A stretch of 25,675 nt of DNA from Candidatus Bathyarchaeota archaeon (GTDB lineage: Archaea > Thermoproteota > Bathyarchaeia > 40CM-2-53-6 > RBG-13-38-9): NCBI GenBank assembly GCA_018396565.1, contig JAGTQO010000008.1, forward strand, positions 3,847 through 29,521. The letters are read 5' to 3'. Positions within the stretch are counted from its first letter, which is position 1; every line of letters begins with the position of its first letter. The notes below the pieces were generated by a model. It worked only from the letters and a program-made list of their open reading frames with translations, made no database searches and had not been told where the DNA came from. The position numbers were made by a program, and so were the translations under genes. Of the stretch, positions 13,348 to 22,305 are shown piece by piece.

Positions 13348-15213
13348 TTATTTTGAGTTTATTTGTGATCTGCGAAGTTTTCTTCGAGTTGTTTGAAGCA
13401 TGATCGCTGGTGTTAGGAGGTATATTGTCGCTGTTGAGGCTACTGCGAATATGACTGCGGCGACGGATGCTATCGACACGTTGAGAATAGCTACTGCTCT
13501 GTAAACTGCTTCTGTTACATGTGCGATTGCAAGGAGGGGTAGTAGTAGGATTTGGAAGACTGGTCGGACTGTCTTATGTTCGGCTATGAAACTTGCGATT
13601 GGAGGCGCCCATGAGTAGTAGAAAGTGTTCAGCCCGTTCACGATATGTTTTCCAATCTGGTTTGAACCTATGAGGTCGTCCCTGACATGACGAATATAGA
13701 TAACCTCGGAGGCGAGGGTGGTCTCGTATGTTGCCGTTGCGATTATGCAGCTTGGGGTCGGTGTGGCCCCCAATATCTGTATGATGACGTCAATGTCGCT
13801 TGAGAGGGTTCCAGTTGTACCTGTGATTCTTAGAGTGAATGTTCCAACTGTGGCTGTGCTGCTGGCGAAGACCTGGAGTTCAGATGTTGTAGACCCGTCA
13901 GGTGGAGGCATCACCGGTCCAGGCAGAGTTACGGTGACCCCGCTCGGCGTAGCTCCTAACCATGAATAGGACAATACGATTAGGGAGGAGAATCCGGATA
14001 CGGAAGAGACTGTCACCGTTGACGTTCTCAATGTGCCGGCAGGTATCGTCAATGAGTTTGGGGATGCTGATAGCATAAAGTCTGCGGCTGTACCACCTAT
14101 GGTTCTGAATATCATGTCATCATTTCTCAAAGACCCTCCTTGGATTGCCCGGCCATTCGGGTAAGTGTCACCGGATGCGCAATACCACGAGATCATATCG
14201 TTCGTTCCAGATTGATGATAATATAGGCCCAGATTCACTTCGATTATGTATTGGGTTCCTGGGATTAGTCTCACAGGTGTGGGGAATATGAAGGGAGTGA
14301 ATTCTCCGACATCATCATTCCTTATGCCAGGGGGTATATTGGTGGCAGCCGACCCTATGATCGTTCCTCCCCAATTATTCCTGACGTTAACGGTCACATG
14401 GTAAGTGTTTACGTTACCGACGCTGTCAAGGGCGAGATCTATTCTTGTAAGCCTATTCCCCGTCGGGATGAATGACTGCCCCCAATCGCCAATATTGGCA
14501 ACAGCGGACCTCGGCACATCGTTATTCTGGTCAGTAAGCCCCAGTTGGGAGACATATTCAACATAAGGGTCCTTATCCGTCCCAGCCTGCTCAGAAGTGT
14601 AAAGATGCCATAAATTCTTCATTCCATCATTGTTCGTGTTCATCGACATCTTGATCATGAAGGCACTCCATGCTCTACCATTATTCACATCATCTTGCAT
14701 CGCAGCTGTGATATCTATTGAGATATACCCGACACTCGGTGTCTGAATTGCGCCGATCAATACGCCTGGGTCGTTGCCGATAGATGGAGCATTGAAATCC
14801 CCAGCATCAAGGGAGCCATAATCGTCTATGTGAACAATAACACAGTCTCCCAGGCCTGGGTTCGGTAAGGGACTCACAAAATAGCCGGCGGCACCTATTG
14901 TAGTTCCATACACATACAGGTACAGTTTGGCAGAGGATAAAATTCCAGAAACCCCGGATAAACTAAATTTAACGAAAGCACGAAAGTAAACGTTGAGGTC
15001 CCCATCCCCAACAAATACGTAAGATGTGGATGTCTCAACGGAACCGATGCTGCTCACAAATCCATCACTTGGATCACTATAAACAACAGCCGGAGCCGCG
15101 TCAACTTCTGGAAGGGGACTGAAGCGACTTACAGATAGAGTAACCGTCAACAACAATATTATCAGAATATGGCTTATCATCTTGTGGAAAACATATTTTA
15201 TGCGAAAAGGCAA
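13348..15213 (-). CDS. Large surface protein with DNRLRE-like, Ig-like and CFI-box C-terminal domains
   Basis: 621 residues. A signal peptide (ISHILIILLLTVTLSVS, cleavage near residue 38) is followed by a DNRLRE-type carbohydrate-binding-like domain (about 42-225; strands such as VYFRAFVKFSLSGVSGILSS and YISIDITAAMQDDVNNGRAW), a beta-sandwich (about 230-375, DWGQSFIPTGNRLTRIDLAL to IIEVNLGLYYHQSG), an Ig-like region (about 380-480, FMLSASPNSLTIPAGTLRTS), and from Cys489 the CFI-box: CIIATATYETTLASEV, RHVRDDLIG, FYYSWAPPIASFIAEH. Two hydrophobic segments (about 553-575 and 578-605) and a basic tail end the protein. The CFI-box is a recurrent C-terminal module in archaeal and some bacterial surface proteins thought to act in anchoring or sorting. 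TTG 15213 has GGGAGGAT seven bases upstream. Confidence 0.82.
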   Translation of the reverse strand: MPFRIKYVFHKMISHILIILLLTVTLSVSRFSPLPEVDAAPAVVYSDPSDGFVSSIGSVETSTSYVFVGDGDLNVYFRAFVKFSLSGVSGILSSAKLYLYVYGTTIGAAGYFVSPLPNPGLGDCVIVHIDDYGSLDAGDFNAPSIGNDPGVLIGAIQTPSVGYISIDITAAMQDDVNNGRAWSAFMIKMSMNTNNDGMKNLWHLYTSEQAGTDKDPYVEYVSQLGLTDQNNDVPRSAVANIGDWGQSFIPTGNRLTRIDLALDSVGNVNTYHVTVNVRNNWGGTIIGSAATNIPPGIRNDDVGEFTPFIFPTPVRLIPGTQYIIEVNLGLYYHQSGTNDMISWYCASGDTYPNGRAIQGGSLRNDDMIFRTIGGTAADFMLSASPNSLTIPAGTLRTSTVTVSSVSGFSSLIVLSYSWLGATPSGVTVTLPGPVMPPPDGSTTSELQVFASSTATVGTFTLRITGTTGTLSSDIDVIIQILGATPTPSCIIATATYETTLASEVIYIRHVRDDLIGSNQIGKHIVNGLNTFYYSWAPPIASFIAEHKTVRPVFQILLLPLLAIAHVTEAVYRAVAILNVSIASVAAVIFAVASTATIYLLTPAIMLQTTRRKLRRSQINSK

Positions 15214-15531
15214 ACTGGTATCCTCCCTATTCTCATGTTTTGATACTATTCTTAAGCGTTTCTACCATAATACAACGGATTTTTAAGGGTTTTAGAAGGG
15301 GGCAAAGACGCGAAGAGAGTATACTTCGGAATAGCACGGGGAAAAATTAGTGGAGAAGAGCCGCAGTTCAACCGTGACTGGTACTTCAGATAAACGCATC
15401 TATTTTATGCTTAGCCCTCTGTTAGGCTCACAGTAATACTCGGTCTTCCCTCAATCGGGGCATCCACTATTTCCTCAGAGGAATTGAAAGTCGTCAGAAA
15501 AATATAAAAATCTGACTGATATAAGTTTTTA
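15214..15531. other. Divergent intergenic region between the surface protein and vapBC
   Basis: No gene is supported in these 318 bases. The left end holds the GGGAGGAT ribosome binding site of the surface-protein gene. The right end holds the TATA-like AAAAATATAAAAATC at 15498-15512, about 27 bases before the ATG at 15532, so vapB is probably leaderless. I see nothing in the remainder. Confidence 0.5.
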
Positions 15532-15780
15532 ATGAGACCCATGAAGACCGAGGTTGTAAAAATTGGAAAGAGATACACAGTTGTAATCCCAAAGAGCTTC
15601 AGGGAGAAGCTAGGCGTTAAAGAGGGGCAACTTACCGAACTAACACTGGAAAAAGGGAAATTAATCTTGGTTCCGAAGACATCGGATCCATTCAAGAGGC
15701 TGAGTGAGCTTATTGGCGAAATAAAATATGATGAAAAAACAGAGAAGAAAGCTGAGAAATGGTTACTTGGAAGAATTTGA
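15532..15780 (+). CDS. vapB: VapB-type antitoxin, AbrB/MazE fold
   Basis: 82 residues with an AbrB-type swapped-hairpin domain: TEVVKIGKRYTVVIPKSFRE, KLGVKEGQLTELTLEKGKLI, LVPKT. The charged tail DEKTEKKAEKWLLGRI is the presumed toxin-binding part. It is followed after 23 bases by a PIN gene. ATG 15532 and ATG 15541 are both possible; the first fits a leaderless start after the TATA box at 15498-15512. It differs clearly from the VapB at 3072, so this is an independent module rather than a recent copy. Confidence 0.88.
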   Translation: MRPMKTEVVKIGKRYTVVIPKSFREKLGVKEGQLTELTLEKGKLILVPKTSDPFKRLSELIGEIKYDEKTEKKAEKWLLGRI

Positions 15781-15803
15781 GCAAGTTTTCGGTGTAATCG
15801 GAT

Positions 15804-16250
15804 TTGCCTGTTGCAGATACAGAATTCCTCTTCGGAATGAGAGACTCTGACCCTAAACATCAGCATGTAAAATGTATTCTAGACGAACTTGAAAGGACGG
15901 CCCCAGACAGAAGGAAAGAGCTGGTCATACCGCCTATGGCGCTCTTTGAACTGGTGATAGTGTGTATGAGTGAAAACAAGGCCGTAAATGTCATCATTGA
16001 GACTCTGGAGCTCATCAAGGATATAGCTTCCAGTTACAAGTTAGAGGTATCACACTTCAACTTTGATCAACTCATCAAAGGCTTGACCATATATAGAGAT
16101 CTTCGAAGGGGATTCTTCGATTCATTGCTTGCAGGCTCAGCTTTGACACATGACAACGTCATCCTAGGAGACGATGACGCATTCTTGAACATTCCAAACT
16201 TGAAGAGAATAAAACTAGCCCAATATTCAAGTGAACTCAGGAGACGCTAG
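15804..16250 (+). CDS. vapC: VapC-type PIN-domain toxin
   Basis: 148 residues. The four acidic PIN residues are present: Asp5 in VADTEFLFG, Glu49 in ALFELVIV, Asp106 in GFFDSLLAGSAL and Asp123/124 in ILGDDDAF. A stop lies three codons above the TTG 15804, so that is the longest possible start; it has no strong ribosome binding site and may rely on coupling with vapB, whose stop is 23 bases upstream. The N-terminus reads MPVADTE where VxDTxxL is usual. RNA target unknown. Confidence 0.86.
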   Translation: MPVADTEFLFGMRDSDPKHQHVKCILDELERTAPDRRKELVIPPMALFELVIVCMSENKAVNVIIETLELIKDIASSYKLEVSHFNFDQLIKGLTIYRDLRRGFFDSLLAGSALTHDNVILGDDDAFLNIPNLKRIKLAQYSSELRRR

Positions 16251-16301
16251 CTGAAGCCCCAATAGATGAACAACAAGAAAATATCGATGAGGGCTTGCTA
16301 T

Positions 16302-17348
16302 CTACTTGTACCAACTCAAACTCTCTTTGATGTAGTCGATGAATGATGAGAAGAACTCTTTAACTTCTATGTTCATCCCAGTATCTGATATCAGATCTTT
16401 TGCTGAATCGGCGTGTCGTATAGATCTCTTTGCAGCCTCATTCAGGGCTCCGCATCCCCTTACAATCTCTCTAGCCTTCTCCAAGTCTTCATCTGTGAGA
16501 GTACTCTGCGCGACTCTTCTGATGAATTCTATCTGCGGTTGAGTCGCCGTCATATATGTGTAGACGATGTGTAGGGGCTTCTTGTTTCTTGTCAGGTCTC
16601 CCCCAGGCCTTCTGCCATACTCCTGCTCTGAGGCGAATGTGTCGATGATGTCGTCTTGAATGTCGAAGCAGTAGCCTATCTGCTCAGCCGCCTCCTCGAG
16701 GAGTTCAAGGTCCCTGGGAGAAGCTCCTGCCAACTGTGCTCCCACCAATATTGACGCCTTGAACAGTGACGCTGCCCTCTTCGATGCCATAATATACCAT
16801 TCTGCAACGTCAGGCATCTTATGTTCGAATAGGAGGTCCAGTATCTGGCTTTCATTAACCTCCTGGAAGGCCATGTTGAGCCTCTGAATTGTTTGAATCT
16901 TCTCTTGAATGTTGAAGTCTGAGCTTCCAATTGCCCTCAAGGCTAGGCTGTAAAGGATGTTACCTGCGAATACTCCTACGCCGACACCGAACCTGAACCC
17001 GTACCACTGACAGTATTTCCTATGGATGGTCTCTGCCCCCCTCCTTGTCTCATCATCGTCTGCCAAATCATCATGTATGAGGATGGAGTGGCGGTAGAGT
17101 TCAACCCCAACACAGACATCCAAGATCTTCTCATCAACCTCCCCCCTATACCCTTTATATGTCAGGAGGGTGCTGCACGAGGCGAGTCTCTTACCCCTTC
17201 TGAGAACATATTCACTCAAATTATTGTAGAGATCGCTTATGTAAGGATGGTAGGCTGAGGCTTCCATGAGGCTTCCATCTAGAAATCTCGAGACCCTTGC
17301 CTCTATGATGCGGCTGTACTCGTCTAGAATTTTATCCCATTCAACCAC
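16302..17348 (-). CDS. Polyprenyl (geranylgeranyl-type) diphosphate synthase
   Basis: About 348 residues, all-helical isoprenyl diphosphate synthase. Both Asp-rich motifs are intact: the first in SILIHDDLADDDETRRG and the second in FDIQDDIIDTFASE, followed by GGDLTRNKKPLHIV. LRRGKRL near the N-terminus binds isopentenyl diphosphate. The residue five before the first motif is Ser, a small side chain that permits products of C20 or more. In archaea this enzyme makes the geranylgeranyl chain for ether lipids. GTG 17348 is chosen because GGAGG lies eight bases upstream; the TTG at 17363 would put that sequence inside the gene. It lies 39 bases downstream of the PflX-like radical SAM gene on the same strand and may be co-transcribed. 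Confidence 0.9.
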   Translation of the reverse strand: MVEWDKILDEYSRIIEARVSRFLDGSLMEASAYHPYISDLYNNLSEYVLRRGKRLASCSTLLTYKGYRGEVDEKILDVCVGVELYRHSILIHDDLADDDETRRGAETIHRKYCQWYGFRFGVGVGVFAGNILYSLALRAIGSSDFNIQEKIQTIQRLNMAFQEVNESQILDLLFEHKMPDVAEWYIMASKRAASLFKASILVGAQLAGASPRDLELLEEAAEQIGYCFDIQDDIIDTFASEQEYGRRPGGDLTRNKKPLHIVYTYMTATQPQIEFIRRVAQSTLTDEDLEKAREIVRGCGALNEAAKRSIRHADSAKDLISDTGMNIEVKEFFSSFIDYIKESLSWYK

Positions 17349-17402
17349 CGAACAAGCCTCCAACAGAGATGTTAAGGTATAGTGAACTGGATGACTAAGA
17401 GG

Positions 17403-18326
17403 TTATATTAGGCCAAGTGGATGTCTGAAACTCTCACCCCTCTCCAACCCGAACTTTCTAGCCAACTTCACAACTCTCTCATACTCTTCGAATGTCGGCC
17501 GCCTCTTCAACCCATCATACTTATATGCTTTATACATCGGCCTGTACTGGTCCATTATGTTGATGTAGGTGTTTTTCGAGATCTCTTCAGCGATGAATCT
17601 GAGAACCTCCTCACTCCCAGCCCCATCCTCAGGCAAGACTAGATGTCTTATAAGTAGCCCCCTCCTGGCGACTCCATTCTCAATCACTAGGTCACCTACC
17701 TGCCTATGCATCTCCCTCACAGCCTCCTTGCAACGTTCAAAATAATCTGGTGCGTTAGAGTATTCCTTCGCAGTCTCCGCCCTCCCATATTTTATGTCCG
17801 GCATGTAAATGTCGACTATGCCCTCGAGCAGCTTTATCGTCTCAACATTCTCGTAGCCGCCGCAGTTCCAAACTATCGGCAGGGTCAATCCCTTCGGGAT
17901 AGCGAGTCTGACGGCTTTAACTAGTTGAGGGGTGTAGTGGGTTGGCGTTACAAAGTTTATGTTGTGGCAGCCCCTCCTCTGCAGGTTCATCATGTAGTCT
18001 GCAACCCTATCCTCACTCACAGCCGAGCCGTATCCTAGGTGGCTGATCTCATAATTCTGGCAGTATACACATAGCAGGTTGCAGTTTGTTAGGAATATTG
18101 TCCCTGAGCCGCCTGTGCCTACCAAAGGATCCTCCTCACCGAAGTGCGGGTTGAAGCTTGAAACCATTACCTCCATTCCAGACTTGCAGTATCCCTTCTC
18201 ACCTCTCATCCTGTTGACTCTACACTTTCGGGGGCACAACTCACAATTCTCAAGGATCTTATACAGTCTTTCAAGCCTCTCATCTAAGACTCCATTTTCA
18301 TAGGAGCTCAAATAAACCGGTTTCAT
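17403..18326 (-). CDS. PflX-like radical SAM protein (COG1313 type)
   Basis: 307 residues. An N-terminal Cys set, CELCPRKCRVNRMRGEKGYC (Cys28, 31, 35, 47), precedes the radical SAM cluster CNLLCVYC (Cys82, 86, 89) in IFLTNCNLLCVYCQNYEISH. INFVTPTHYTPQLV and WNCGGYENVETIKLLEGIVD are typical of the PflX group, relatives of pyruvate formate-lyase activase whose target is not established. All four N-terminal Cys and the three cluster Cys are intact. ATG 18326. It is divergent from the ferredoxin-fused radical SAM gene at 18447 and 55 bases upstream of the prenyl synthase gene. Confidence 0.88.
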   Translation of the reverse strand: MKPVYLSSYENGVLDERLERLYKILENCELCPRKCRVNRMRGEKGYCKSGMEVMVSSFNPHFGEEDPLVGTGGSGTIFLTNCNLLCVYCQNYEISHLGYGSAVSEDRVADYMMNLQRRGCHNINFVTPTHYTPQLVKAVRLAIPKGLTLPIVWNCGGYENVETIKLLEGIVDIYMPDIKYGRAETAKEYSNAPDYFERCKEAVREMHRQVGDLVIENGVARRGLLIRHLVLPEDGAGSEEVLRFIAEEISKNTYINIMDQYRPMYKAYKYDGLKRRPTFEEYERVVKLARKFGLERGESFRHPLGLI

Positions 18327-18446
18327 GTCACATCCTAAAGATTCTTCAATCCAAACCTACATGTAAGGTTCTACAACTTATATGGATGGGGAAAAGACCA
18401 TATCTTAACTTTTCTATTCACACAAGATGGTAGGCGTCCAAAGACT
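18327..18446. promoter_or_regulatory. Divergent promoter region between two radical SAM genes
   Basis: The 120-base gap contains ACTTATATGG at 18377-18386, a TATA-like element readable on both strands. The shared region suggests joint expression of the two radical SAM enzymes. Confidence 0.45.
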
Positions 18447-19673
18447 TTGGCCCTGAAATACGCTTGGAGAGACAGGTCTAGGTGTAGAATGTGCCATGTA
18501 TGCGATGAGATAGTGGCCTGCCCAGGGGAGGGTGTGGGCCAGGCTGAGGGATGCGTAGGATGCAGAGCGTGTGAGCTTGCTTGTCCAAACGGGGCCATAA
18601 AGTCGAAGGATAGGCTGGGAAGTGGGGAGGAGATAAAGATCAGGGTTGACGGCCATTCGGCCCATGTTCCTGGGAGGATTACAGTGAAGGATGCTCTTGA
18701 ACATCTCGGCTATAAGTTCTCTAAATATCCTGGTGAAGGGGCGCTGTTTGCGCCATGTGAGGTCGGCGGATGCTACAGTTGCGCCCTAAAGATAGATGGA
18801 GTTTTGAGGCCTGCATGCGTCACCGCTGTGAGGGATGGTATGGAGATCGCGACATCACCCACAGACCTTCACGTACCGAGAAGGATTGTTGAGGGTTGGA
18901 TGTGCCATACGGTTGGCGGTGTTGGAACCCCATGGTACTTGAAGGGGGGAAGGAAATATGTTGAGGCCGCGGTCTTCACCTGCGGCTGCAATCTCCGTTG
19001 CCCCCAATGCCAGAACTGGGAGATAACTTATCGTGGCAAAGGTTCACCAATGACACCTGAGGAGGCGGCTGTGAAGATGACCCTGACAAGAAGAAGCTGC
19101 GGGGTGGATAGGATGGCCATATCTGGTGGGGAGAGCACCCTGAATAGACCCTGGCTTATACAGTATATTGAAGAGTTGAGGAGGCTGAATCCAGACGAAA
19201 AGGCTAGGATCCATGTGGACACAAACGCATCGATCCTCACCAAAGACTATATCGATGAGCTGGTTGAGGCTGGGATGACAGATGTCGGCCCCGACCTGAA
19301 AGGTCTGCGACTTGATACTTTCATGAGAATATCTGGGTTGGAGGAGAGAGAGCTTGCGGAGAAGTATCGTAGAACGAGTTGGGATGCGGTGAGGTATCTG
19401 GCCGACAAGTATCTGGGGGAGGTTTTCATCGGTGTGGGGATCCCCTACAATAAGAGTCTCATCTCCATAGATGAGGTTTCCCGAATGGGTGAGGAGATAT
19501 TTAAGATCGATTCGGAATTGCAGGTTTGCGTCTTAGACTATAGGCCTGAGTTTAGGCAAAGGGATATTGTGAGGCCTAGGGTTGAGGAGATGGTTAGGGT
19601 TTGGAAAATATTGAAGGACGCTGGGCTCAAGACCGTGATATGCCAGACTGAACGTGGCCACATAGGTCCATGA
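18447..19673 (+). CDS. Radical SAM enzyme fused to [4Fe-4S] and [2Fe-2S] ferredoxin-like domains
   Basis: 408 residues with three Fe-S parts in order. Residues 13-46 carry two sets of four Cys (CRMCHVC with Cys25, and CVGCRACELACP), a dicluster-type 4Fe-4S ferredoxin. Residues 62-135 resemble a plant-type 2Fe-2S fold: IKIRVDGHSAHVPGRITVKD, then CEVGGCYSC and PACVTAVRDG, the CX4CX2CXnC pattern (Cys104, 109, 112, 124). From about 170 a radical SAM domain follows with CNLRCPQC (Cys181, 185, 188), the SGGES SAM-binding strand and IHVDTNASILTKDYIDELVE. The domain is closest to PflA/PflX activases. The ferredoxin parts could pass electrons to the SAM cluster without a separate donor. Only TTG 18447 is available as a start. 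Substrate unknown. Confidence 0.85.
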   Translation: MALKYAWRDRSRCRMCHVCDEIVACPGEGVGQAEGCVGCRACELACPNGAIKSKDRLGSGEEIKIRVDGHSAHVPGRITVKDALEHLGYKFSKYPGEGALFAPCEVGGCYSCALKIDGVLRPACVTAVRDGMEIATSPTDLHVPRRIVEGWMCHTVGGVGTPWYLKGGRKYVEAAVFTCGCNLRCPQCQNWEITYRGKGSPMTPEEAAVKMTLTRRSCGVDRMAISGGESTLNRPWLIQYIEELRRLNPDEKARIHVDTNASILTKDYIDELVEAGMTDVGPDLKGLRLDTFMRISGLEERELAEKYRRTSWDAVRYLADKYLGEVFIGVGIPYNKSLISIDEVSRMGEEIFKIDSELQVCVLDYRPEFRQRDIVRPRVEEMVRVWKILKDAGLKTVICQTERGHIGP

Positions 19674-19738
19674 ATCATACTCGACCGGCCAATTTAAGGT
19701 AGAGGAAGAAAAATTTGTTGCTTAACCTCTGGGCTTGA

Positions 19739-20842
19739 TCATGTTAGGTTCTTCGACTTATCTTGCAAGATTGTTTCCAGGGTTTTTATGAAGAATCTGT
19801 TCTCATCATCCTTTCCAATGGTGACCCTGACATATTCACCTAAACCCCAGGCCTTCATATGTCTTACTATGACCCCTGACCTTAACAGTCTCTGGTAGAT
19901 CTCCTCGGAGTTGGAGCCAAGTTTTACTAGGACGAAGTTTGTGGCACTCGGTACATATTCCAGGCCCAGCCTCTCAAATTCACTATATAGGAACTTCTTC
20001 CCCTTATCAGTCTCCGCCCTTACGAACCTGACATACTCCTCATCATCCAGGGCTGCTAGGGCAGCCTCCTGCGCTAGAAGATTAACGTTGAAGGGTTCCC
20101 TGACCTTGTTCATTCCATCTATTATCCTCTTATCCGCGACTCCGTACCCCAGCCTCAGACCTGCGAGACCATATATCTTAGAGAATGTTCTGGTTGTGAC
20201 TATGTTGCCTCTACCCATATATCTCATTGTATCTGGGTAGTCTCTACCCTGCGCATACTCATAGTAGGCCTCATCGAAGAATAGAAGTATATCTTCTGGA
20301 ACCTTCTCGATGAAGGCTTCAACCTCACCCTTTGTGACGTAGGTTCCTGTAGGATTGTCGGGGTTCGCTACGAAGATCATGCGGGTTCTGGCTGAGATCC
20401 TTGAAGCCATCGCCTCAAGGTCATATCTCATATTTCTTAAAGGGACTGATACAGTGTTAACGCCAGCGGCCTTTGACGCTATCCGGTATATTAGGAAGGT
20501 TGGATCTGCAACAATAACCTCATCCCCAGCCTCCAGGAAGGCTCTGACAGCAAGTACTATCAGCTCGTCTGAGCCGTTTCCAAATATCAAGTTGCCCTCA
20601 TCGACACCCAGGATTCCAGCCAACCTCCTCCTCAAGTAATAGCAGCCACTATCAGGGTACCTGTTCACATTGTATATGGCTGATTTGAGGGCGTCCAAGG
20701 CTTTGGGCGACGGTCCGAAAGCATTCTCATTGGAGGCCAATTTTACGACATGTTTCAGATTCATCTCCCTCTGCAACTCCTCTATAGGCTTGCCTGGCAC
20801 GTAGACTTCAAGGTCCCGCAGCTCCTTCCTAACCTCAACCAT
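19739..20842 (-). CDS. hisC: Histidinol-phosphate aminotransferase
   Basis: 367 residues, fold-type I PLP aminotransferase of the HisC branch. SNENAFGPSPKALDAL near residue 37 is the substrate loop; FGNGSDELI, ANPDNPTGTYV (Asn163), FFDEAYYEYA (Asp190, Tyr193) and TFSKIYGLAGLRLGYG (Lys222 for the Schiff base, Arg230 for phosphate) are all intact, as is a late Arg in YVRVTIGK. It converts imidazole-acetol phosphate and glutamate to histidinol phosphate. No other histidine gene is in the window, so the locus is detached from a his operon; broad-specificity activity on aromatic keto acids is possible. ATG 20842 has GGAG eleven bases upstream. It is convergent with the radical SAM fusion gene. Confidence 0.9.
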   Translation of the reverse strand: MVEVRKELRDLEVYVPGKPIEELQREMNLKHVVKLASNENAFGPSPKALDALKSAIYNVNRYPDSGCYYLRRRLAGILGVDEGNLIFGNGSDELIVLAVRAFLEAGDEVIVADPTFLIYRIASKAAGVNTVSVPLRNMRYDLEAMASRISARTRMIFVANPDNPTGTYVTKGEVEAFIEKVPEDILLFFDEAYYEYAQGRDYPDTMRYMGRGNIVTTRTFSKIYGLAGLRLGYGVADKRIIDGMNKVREPFNVNLLAQEAALAALDDEEYVRFVRAETDKGKKFLYSEFERLGLEYVPSATNFVLVKLGSNSEEIYQRLLRSGVIVRHMKAWGLGEYVRVTIGKDDENRFFIKTLETILQDKSKNLT

Positions 20843-20995
20843 AACGCTCAGACTCCAAGACCCAATTTAACCATGCATATCCCCTTAAAAACTGTGTCAT
20901 TCCACAAGGCGACCCCTCACCATTCAACGCTGCATAGTTATGATGTGACTGGCAAAAATTAATAGTATGGAGCCAGTAATGATTGACTGGGTTGA

Positions 20996-22264
20996 GTGGG
21001 TGTGCAAATCAAGATTCCTTACGGTAAGGGTGAGGTTGAGTTCGATATAGACGATAAGAGGGTCCTGGGCGTAATTACCCCTGCAGAGATCCAGCCTGCC
21101 GAAGATTATGGTATGGAGATAGAGAGGTCGTTGAAGAATCCTATAGAAGGCCCAACCGTTGAAGACCTATCTCCGAGAGATAAGACTGTAGCCATAGCTG
21201 TAGACGATCTGACCAGGGTAACACCAACCCACCTCATACTACCCAAGATTCTAGACTCGCTTGAGAGGGCTGGTGCAAAGAGGGGAGACATCAAGATAAT
21301 CATAGCCTTGGGGACACATAGAGAGATGACCCCTCAAGAGATGAGGGAGAAGTACGGGGCCTCCGTCGTTGAGGAGTATGAGGTTGTCAACCATACTTTT
21401 GATGATGAGTCTAACCTGGAATATTTAGGTAAAATAGCTGGAGATGTCCCCGTCTGGATAAACAAGGAATACTTGAGGGCAGATATCAGAATAGTCACCG
21501 GAAATATTATACCCCACTTCAACGCCGGCTGGGCGGCTGGCGCTAAGATCCTGCTTCCAGGGTTGGCTGGTGAGGAGACCGTTGGCAGGATGCATGTCCA
21601 CTCATCGATGACCACCCCGAACGGTTTAGGTATGGATGAGAATCCAACAAGACAGTTGATAGATGCCTTCGCAGAAAAAGTTGGAATACATCTCCTCGTC
21701 AACACAGTCATAACAAGAAACAGGGAGATAGTAAGAGTCTACACAGGAGACTTTATGAAGGCACATAGGCAAGGTGTGGAGTTTGCCAAGAAGATATATG
21801 GTGTAAAGGCCCCAGGACTAGCGGAGATATCGATCTCGAGCAGCTATCCAGCAGACATCGAGTTCTGGCAAGGTCAGAAAGCCCTCTTCCCAGCAGACTT
21901 GGCAACCAAGCCTGGCGGAGGAATAATAGAGGTCACACCATGCCCAGAAGGTATATCCGTGATGCATCCCAAATGGATAGACTATCTACACTGCAATACG
22001 GAGGAGTTGAAGAGGGGTTATGAGAGGGGTGAGGCTGAAGACCTTGTTGCCCTAGGTCTAGCTATGAACTACACAAGCATAAAAGACAAACACCCAATAT
22101 GCCTGGTCTCAGAGGGAATATCCTACAGAGACGCTGAGAAGATCGGATGCCAAAAATTCAAAAGAGTTGAGGAAGCCCTAGAATATCTTACGGAACGTTA
22201 CGGTTCAGATTCTAAAGTGAACATTCTCACCCATGGGGGAGAGACATATCCAATAGTAAGGTAA
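20996..22264 (+). CDS. larA: LarA-family nickel-pincer-dependent racemase/epimerase
   Basis: 422 residues, full LarA length. The signature DDLTRVTPTH (70-79) is present, and His108 (ALGTHREMT), His174 (IIPHFNAGW), Lys184 (AGAKILLPG) and His200 (VGRMH) lie at the same numbers as the catalytic and cofactor-binding residues of Lactobacillus LarA, where Lys184 holds the pyridinium-thioamide nickel pincer. The family racemises lactate or other 2-hydroxy acids. The pincer makers LarB, LarC and LarE are not in the window. Starts GTG 20996 and GTG 21002 are both possible; the AAAAATTAATAG at 20954-20965 is the likely TATA region. Substrate other than lactate cannot be excluded, since many archaeal homologues are uncharacterised. 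Confidence 0.9.
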   Translation: MGVQIKIPYGKGEVEFDIDDKRVLGVITPAEIQPAEDYGMEIERSLKNPIEGPTVEDLSPRDKTVAIAVDDLTRVTPTHLILPKILDSLERAGAKRGDIKIIIALGTHREMTPQEMREKYGASVVEEYEVVNHTFDDESNLEYLGKIAGDVPVWINKEYLRADIRIVTGNIIPHFNAGWAAGAKILLPGLAGEETVGRMHVHSSMTTPNGLGMDENPTRQLIDAFAEKVGIHLLVNTVITRNREIVRVYTGDFMKAHRQGVEFAKKIYGVKAPGLAEISISSSYPADIEFWQGQKALFPADLATKPGGGIIEVTPCPEGISVMHPKWIDYLHCNTEELKRGYERGEAEDLVALGLAMNYTSIKDKHPICLVSEGISYRDAEKIGCQKFKRVEEALEYLTERYGSDSKVNILTHGGETYPIVR

Positions 22265-22305
22265 GTTTAACAAATGCATCTGCCTGCTCTCGATGACTGC
22301 CTCAC

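Noticed and set aside
15411..15866. A 151-residue frame antisense to the second vapBC module
   Set aside because: It is low in complexity (Ser, Phe rich), has no family features, and mirrors clear vapB and vapC coding sequence.
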